Origin: Methanobacterium sp. SMA-27
GTDB taxonomy: Archaea > Methanobacteriota > Methanobacteria > Methanobacteriales > Methanobacteriaceae
NCBI RefSeq assembly: GCF_000744455.1
Contig: NZ_JQLY01000001.1
Coordinates: forward strand, 2,262,501-2,326,500
Reading direction: 5' to 3'
DNA: 64,000 nucleotides
This document shows, in pieces, positions 59,418 to 64,000 of this stretch (positions are counted from its first letter, which is position 1; each line of letters starts with the position of its first letter). A model generated the notes under the pieces. That model searched no databases and was not told the DNA's origin. It worked only from the letters and a program-made list of their open reading frames with translations. The translations under genes and the position numbers were made by a program.

Positions 59418-60149
59418 TTAAACCTGATCATCTTTTTTATTCCATTTTGATCTCCAATTTTCCATCTCATCCTTAGTTAACCAATGACTACCATCACAAA
59501 AGGGTTTATTTTCCGATTTACCACATTGACATAGTGTTACTCTATTACGTACTTCGTAAATTGTTCCATCAAAAGATTCTATAGGAATACCTCCCCGTAC
59601 CCATATAGGACCTTCACACTTCTTTTGAGGATCATGAATAATTGCTATGGAAGGTTCAAATTCTGGTTCAAGTGCTTTTCCAGTTTCTTTATCCCAAACA
59701 ACCAATCTTCCTGATGGACAATTTTGACCCTGTTCAATGGCTATCTTCTTTGCTTCAGGATCATCTGAATTTGCAATTAATTCTCGTATACCGCCTGCCC
59801 TTTGACAAAAACGTGAATGATCACACAAAGGCCATACATCTGTTAAGGTTAGAACTGGCCCCTCTGTTCCCACTGCTTCAGCCATGTATGGTTTCTTACT
59901 TGCGGTTTCTGTTCCATCAAACCCTGTCTTTAAATGCGTCCCATCACAAAAAGGTTTATTTTTTGATTTTCCACAACGACAAAGCGAATATGTATTTTTT
60001 AAAGGATATGTAATTTCTAATGTCCATTGATATGAATTACCCTCATCATCTGTACCAATTCCTTGTTTAATTAATGGAACTCCTCCCGAAACAATGTAAG
60101 GTCCATCTTTTAATATTCTAATTTTTTGTTTATTTTTTTCAGCAGCCAT
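59418..60149 (-). CDS. Double CDGSH iron-sulfur protein
   Basis: This protein of about 243 residues has two CDGSH-type [2Fe-2S] motifs, one near residues 57-71 (SLCRCGKSKNKPFCDGTHLK) and one near 210-225 (TLCQCGKSENKPFCDGSHWL). Between them is a region with CDHSRFCQRAGG and GQNCPSGRLVVWD. This looks like the iron-binding (divergent 4Fe-4S) domain often fused to CDGSH in bacteria. The start at 60149 is set by AGGTT before the ATG; a frame from 60212 lacks such a site. It is 40 bp downstream of the dioxygenase-like gene and probably cotranscribed with it. Redox or cluster transfer is likely. Confidence 0.88.
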   Translation of the reverse strand: MAAEKNKQKIRILKDGPYIVSGGVPLIKQGIGTDDEGNSYQWTLEITYPLKNTYSLCRCGKSKNKPFCDGTHLKTGFDGTETASKKPYMAEAVGTEGPVLTLTDVWPLCDHSRFCQRAGGIRELIANSDDPEAKKIAIEQGQNCPSGRLVVWDKETGKALEPEFEPSIAIIHDPQKKCEGPIWVRGGIPIESFDGTIYEVRNRVTLCQCGKSENKPFCDGSHWLTKDEMENWRSKWNKKDDQV

Positions 60150-60189
60150 TTTATAACCTTTTAAATTAAAAATATCTTTATATAATTGA

Positions 60190-60978
60190 TTAAAGAATAA
60201 ATTCATAGGCACCCATACCTAAATCTCCCCAATACCAGCTATGATGAATAATATCTCCTATTGAACCATCTTCCGCTGCGCCCATTGATGTGATAAGTGG
60301 CATAAAATGGTCAGGATAGGGATGGGCTTTTTCAGGAGTTGGTGCAAACTTAGAATAATTTTTAACTACATCATAATTACCATTTTTCAATTCTTTTGTG
60401 AGCCATGAATCAAAATCTAGAGCCCATTGGTCTGTTTTTGCACCAGGTCTTAGAGGAGCATATCCTAATGGGTGAACAGCACCACCACTGTCCAATATTA
60501 AAACTCCTTCCTGGCGTAATGAGCCTATGGCATGACCCAGGGCATAGTGTTTTTCAGGATCCATATTATTTTGTATAGAAAGTTGAAAAACTGGAATATT
60601 AGCTTTGGGAAACATAAGTTTCAAAGGAATCCATGCACCGTGATCAAGTCCCCTTTTATTATCAAGTTCACAAGGTATTCCAGAATTTTGTATCAATTCT
60701 GATGTTAATTGAGCCAGTTCTAAATCACCATTAGCAGGATATTCAATCCTGTAAAGTTCTGGAGGAAATCCATAAAAGTCATGGATGGTATCTAATTTCT
60801 CCACCATATTAATAGTGGGTGCTTGAGTCATCCAATGTGCAGATATACAGATTACTGCTCTTACAGAACTGTATTTTTTTCCAAGTTCGTTTAAAAATTC
60901 CCTAGCAGGGACATCTTCAAGCAACAATGAGGGTGCTCCATGAGAAATGAAAACTGTTGGTAAAGATTTTTTACTCAA
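60190..60978 (-). CDS. DODA-type extradiol dioxygenase homologue (YgiD family)
   Basis: This 262-residue protein is of the class III ring-cleavage dioxygenase fold. It keeps the metal-site histidines in FISHGAPSLLL, ISAHWMT, DHGAWIPL and SGGAVHPLG. The YgiD/DODA branch opens DOPA and similar catechols with oxygen, which is odd for a strict anaerobe; the related Memo fold is non-enzymatic. The start is TTG 60978 with GGTGGTAAG. It is paired with the double CDGSH gene. Both look like acquisitions from bacteria. Confidence 0.88.
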   Translation of the reverse strand: MSKKSLPTVFISHGAPSLLLEDVPAREFLNELGKKYSSVRAVICISAHWMTQAPTINMVEKLDTIHDFYGFPPELYRIEYPANGDLELAQLTSELIQNSGIPCELDNKRGLDHGAWIPLKLMFPKANIPVFQLSIQNNMDPEKHYALGHAIGSLRQEGVLILDSGGAVHPLGYAPLRPGAKTDQWALDFDSWLTKELKNGNYDVVKNYSKFAPTPEKAHPYPDHFMPLITSMGAAEDGSIGDIIHHSWYWGDLGMGAYEFIL

Positions 60979-61176
60979 TACTTACCACCTAATTACAAAA
61001 TTCAAATCTTCAAATCCTCTATTTTAATAGAGAGTTTCAGTAAAAATTTCTGCAAATTATCAATAATAATCCAGTTCATTAACAATTGTTATTATAATTG
61101 TATACCCAGAATTTATATTTTTTGATGAATATGGATATAATATATAAAATTAGTATAAAAAAATAAGATATAATAG

Positions 61177-61252
<76 letters not shown>

Positions 61253-61499
61253 AAAATGAATTATTGATTTAATGAAAATTCTTTGATGTTCAATTTAATT
61301 ATGTCTATTCATAGTTATAACATTGTAGAAACAACTCAACTTTTGAACTTTTGAACTTCATACTTTAAAAATAGTTATGTTACAGGAAGATAAAGATTAA
61401 CAATCAAAATCTTTAAATCCAAAAATAATTAATGAGAAATATTCAACTCTTAAAGATAATTATTAACTTATTAAGAATCAGAAGATAAATGAGGTAAAA

Positions 61500-62324
61500 A
61501 TGTTGGCCAAAAGAATTATACCATGTCTTGACTGCGATCTTAACGTTCCAAATGGAAGAGTTGTTAAAGGCGTGGAATTCAAACAGATTAGATATGCAGG
61601 CGATCCTGTTGAACTTGCAACTCGTTATTATGAAGATGGTGCTGATGAGATAGTATTTTTGGATATTACCGCATCACACGAACGCAGAGAAACTATGGCA
61701 GAGGTTATTAAAGCGACAACAGAAAATGTATTTGTGCCTATTTGTGTTGGTGGAGGCATTAGAAAACCTCAAGACTATGTTAACATGCTCAGGGCCGGTG
61801 CAGACAAATGTTCAACTAACACCGCAGCCATTCACAACCCTGAACTCATAAATGAAGCTTCAAAGGTTGTTGGTAGTCAGGCATGTGTAATTGGTATAGA
61901 TGCCAAACGACGTTACATATCTGATCCATGTGATGTGCCTGATAAAATAACAATTGAAACTGAAAAGGGTTATTGCTGGTTTGACTGTAGCATCTATGGA
62001 GGTCGTGAATTTACAGGGATAGATGCTATTGCATGGGCTCTTGAATGTCAAGAAAGGGGTGCTGGTGAGATACTTTTAACTAGTATGGACAGGGATGGTA
62101 CAAAAGAAGGTTATGATCTTGAGCTTACAAGAACGATGAGCGAAAACCTGGACATCCCTGTAATTGCATCTGGAGGGGTTGGAAACCCGGAACATATATA
62201 TGAATCATTTGAAATTGGAAAAGCAGATGCAGCACTAGCTGCAAGTATTTTCCATTTTAATGAATACCCCGTACAAGTAGTTAAAGAATATTTGAAGAAA
62301 AAAGGAATACTGGTTAGGGATTGA
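61500..62324 (+). CDS. hisF: Imidazole glycerol phosphate synthase subunit HisF
   Basis: This 274-residue TIM barrel is the cyclase half of the HisF-HisH enzyme in histidine synthesis. The catalytic Asp pair is seen in [11 protein letters not shown] (Asp near 11) and VIGIDAKRR (Asp near 133). Further motifs are [41 protein letters not shown] and [13 protein letters not shown] short insert around [19 protein letters not shown] is present. A TGAGGT site precedes ATG 61500. HisH and other his genes are elsewhere. Confidence 0.97.
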   Translation: MLAKRIIPCLDCDLNVPNGRVVKGVEFKQIRYAGDPVELATRYYEDGADEIVFLDITASHERRETMAEVIKATTENVFVPICVGGGIRKPQDYVNMLRAGADKCSTNTAAIHNPELINEASKVVGSQACVIGIDAKRRYISDPCDVPDKITIETEKGYCWFDCSIYGGREFTGIDAIAWALECQERGAGEILLTSMDRDGTKEGYDLELTRTMSENLDIPVIASGGVGNPEHIYESFEIGKADAALAASIFHFNEYPVQVVKEYLKKKGILVRD

Positions 62325-62345
62325 AAATTTTTTATTAAAAAGTAG

Positions 62346-62957
62346 TTATTTAAGTCCTATCATTGCCCCATAATTCGAATAAACATTTTCAACTAATTCC
62401 CCTGCTTTTGGATGGTTCCAGTCGTGCATCCACTCTGAAACTAACGATTCCAGAGTAATTGGTATGACTCCTGCCTGTATCATTCTTTTTACACCATAAT
62501 TATGTGCATCCTCAGTAGAATCGCCCCCAGCATCGATTAATCCATAAACATCATATCCTTCTTTAATTGCATGGAGTGCAGTGTATGTAAAGCACATACT
62601 CGTCCATAATCCTGATACCACTATTTTATTTCTGTTTGTTTCTTTAACCGCATTAAAAGTTTTATCATCTTCAAATGCATCAAAACTTGGAATTTCTCTT
62701 GCAAACACTTCTTGATCGGGAAAAATTTCAGTAATCTCTGGAAACACATCCCCATTACTATGAGGATTAATCGATGATAAAACAACAGGAACATCAAGAA
62801 TGCTTGCAGCTTTAGCAGCAAATATAGCCGCATTCTTAATTATTGTCTTATCCCCTGAACTAACACTTTTAATCATGGTTGGCTGATAATCCACCAAAAC
62901 TAAAACACTATTCAAATCAGTTAATAACTCCAATTTTCCTTCGTTTAAATTCACCAA
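62346..62957 (-). CDS. Isochorismatase-family hydrolase
   Basis: This 203-residue cysteine-hydrolase fold protein has the family residues VLVDYQPTMIKS (Asp), VVSGLWTSMCFTYTA with the nucleophile Cys, and the conserved Lys region. It resembles nicotinamidase/isochorismatase relatives of the YcaC type, several of which have unknown substrates. The start is TTG 62957 or GTG 62954 behind GGGGGAAT. It converges with hisF and has no pathway neighbours. Confidence 0.88.
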   Translation of the reverse strand: MVNLNEGKLELLTDLNSVLVLVDYQPTMIKSVSSGDKTIIKNAAIFAAKAASILDVPVVLSSINPHSNGDVFPEITEIFPDQEVFAREIPSFDAFEDDKTFNAVKETNRNKIVVSGLWTSMCFTYTALHAIKEGYDVYGLIDAGGDSTEDAHNYGVKRMIQAGVIPITLESLVSEWMHDWNHPKAGELVENVYSNYGAMIGLK

Positions 62958-63151
62958 TATAATTCCCCCATAAGATCTAAGAAAGATTCAAAATTTTTAC
63001 ATGATATTGGCCCATTATAATATTTAGATTGGAGAAGTAATAAATTTTTGTTACTATAGCCAAATCCAAAATAAGTGGTTAATAGGGTGTTTTCTTTTAT
63101 GAATTAATAATTAAGAAAACTAAATATCCTTTTGATTAGAAATATAAATTC

Positions 63152-63721
63152 ATGAAAATACGATGCCCTTGGGTAAATGATGATCCATTGATGATGGAAT
63201 ATCATGACAATGAATGGGGAGTTCCCATTCATAATGACAATCTTCTCTTCGAATTCTTGGTATTAGAATGTGCACAGGCAGGTTTAAGTTGGAGTACTAT
63301 ACTTAAAAAAAGGGAAGATTATAGATTGGCTTTTGATAATTTCAATCCAGAAAAGGTGGCGGAATATAGCAGCAAAAAAATTAATGAACTGGAAAATAAT
63401 ACATGCATAGTTCGTAATCGTCTCAAGATCCGTTCTGCAGTGATTAATGCAAGATTAATTCTTGACATTCAAAAAGAGTTTGGAAGTTTCGATAAATATA
63501 TGTGGAACTTTGTTGGAGGGAAAACAATTCAAAATCATTGGAAAACAATGAGAGATATACCTTCATCAACATTAGAATCGGAACAAATGGGTTTAGATAT
63601 GAAAAAAAAGGGTTTCAAATTTGTTGGCCCCACAATCTGTTATGCATTTATGCAAGCTGTAGGAATGGTAAACGATCATGTTGTGGATTGTTTCAGGCAT
63701 TCTGAGTTGAACCAAAGTTAA
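63152..63721 (+). CDS. tag: DNA-3-methyladenine glycosylase I
   Basis: This 189-residue glycosylase removes 3-methyladenine from DNA. The Tag family zinc site is complete: Cys and His near the N-terminus (RCPWVND, EYHDNEWG) and His and Cys at the end (VNDHVVDCFRH). The substrate pocket stretches ECAQAGLSWSTIL and FVGPTICYAFMQAVG are present. Tag is mainly bacterial. It is followed after 15 bp by the unrelated Mpg-type glycosylase, so the two probably form an operon for alkylation damage. The ribosome site is unclear. Confidence 0.95.
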   Translation: MKIRCPWVNDDPLMMEYHDNEWGVPIHNDNLLFEFLVLECAQAGLSWSTILKKREDYRLAFDNFNPEKVAEYSSKKINELENNTCIVRNRLKIRSAVINARLILDIQKEFGSFDKYMWNFVGGKTIQNHWKTMRDIPSSTLESEQMGLDMKKKGFKFVGPTICYAFMQAVGMVNDHVVDCFRHSELNQS

Positions 63722-63736
63722 ATTGGGATGATCTTA

Positions 63737-64000
63737 ATGAAACTTAAAAGATCATTTTACATACAGGATACAATAGTTGTAGCTAAAGGACTATTAGGCT
63801 GTTTTTTAGTCCATAGAACTCTTGAAGGAATAACAAAGGGCAAAATTGTAGAAATAGAAGCTTATATGGGTCCAAATGATAAGGGAGCCCATTCTTATGG
63901 AGGTAGGCATGCCCCCCGTATGGATCCTCTTTACAATACTGGAGGATATGCATATATTTTCCAACTACATGGGCATAATTACTGTTTTAATGTTGTAACT
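63737..64000 (+). CDS. DNA-3-methyladenine glycosylase, AAG/Mpg type (3' cut by window edge)
   Basis: The first 88 residues of an AAG/MPG-family glycosylase, which continues beyond the window. The N-terminus matches the family: KRSFYIQDTIVVAKGLLGC, KIVEIEAYMGPNDKGAHSYG, then APRMDPLYNTGGYAYIFQLHG with the conserved catalytic Glu-x-Glu and Tyr residues. It excises alkylated and deaminated purines. ATG 63737 follows GGGATGAT. It is unrelated in fold to Tag just upstream. Confidence 0.93.
   Translation, partial: MKLKRSFYIQDTIVVAKGLLGCFLVHRTLEGITKGKIVEIEAYMGPNDKGAHSYGGRHAPRMDPLYNTGGYAYIFQLHGHNYCFNVVT

Overview
The window looks like chromosomal DNA from a mesophilic methanogen of the order Methanobacteriales, most likely Methanobacterium or a close relative. 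The evidence is an AT-rich sequence, hdrA (heterodisulfide reductase), methanogenesis marker protein 11, an archaeal histone, archaeal RPA and RadA, a two-domain PurE, archaeal-type MetK, a UbiD-type decarboxylase and archaeal-style Shine-Dalgarno sites (GGTGAT/GGAG) with frequent TTG and GTG starts. From memory, the gene order from thiL to hisF (about 9-62 kb) resembles the MTH1396-MTH1343 stretch of Methanothermobacter thermautotrophicus in reverse; I could not check this by alignment.

Region 1 (1-8.0 kb) is the accessory part. Seven genes on the minus strand (401-3798) encode two glycine-rich membrane proteins of DUF5518 type, a CsbD-like repeat protein, a PRC-barrel protein, two tiny one-helix membrane peptides and a B12-type radical SAM enzyme. 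After a long AT-rich gap come an unknown small protein, two tiny zinc-ribbon proteins, a frameshifted response regulator, a histone and a pilin-like surface protein. A diverged direct repeat of about 140 bp (4181-4320 and 7168-7304) flanks much of this part.

Region 2 (8.3-24.9 kb) is conserved metabolism: a DUF35 protein, CbiX/CfbA chelatase, ThiL and an AmrS radical SAM enzyme; UbiD and double PurE; a membrane GT2 glycosyltransferase; marker protein 11; RibH, cysteine desulfurase and leuCDB; then a MarR regulator divergent from a six-OB-fold RPA.

Region 3 (25-36 kb) holds RadA, an AEC transporter, HdrA, DUF169, GlyA, a flavoprotein-ferredoxin, a HEAT-repeat protein and a minus-strand group (metallophosphoesterase, small acidic protein, DUF192).

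Region 4 (36-51.8 kb) holds MetK, IleS, PurL, a polyprenol-kinase-like protein and a multi-span membrane protein on plus; an ABC-2 exporter and a CadD-like transporter on minus; then MoeA and a site-2 protease on plus.

Region 5 (52-64 kb) holds a DsrE/TusDCB-like sulfur-relay cluster with an Fe-S protein, DUF166, a CoADR/NOX flavoprotein, a rubrerythrin remnant, CobI, an XPD/DinG-type helicase, a CDGSH protein paired with a DODA-type dioxygenase homologue, tRNA-Arg(TCG), HisF, an isochorismatase-fold hydrolase and two unrelated 3-methyladenine DNA glycosylases, the second cut by the window edge. I saw no insertion sequence, CRISPR array, integrase or rRNA. The best candidates for something undescribed are the 401-3798 membrane/stress cluster with its miniature proteins, the DsrE plus Fe-S cluster at 52-53.7 kb, and the GT2-barrel fusion at 14.1-15.8 kb.
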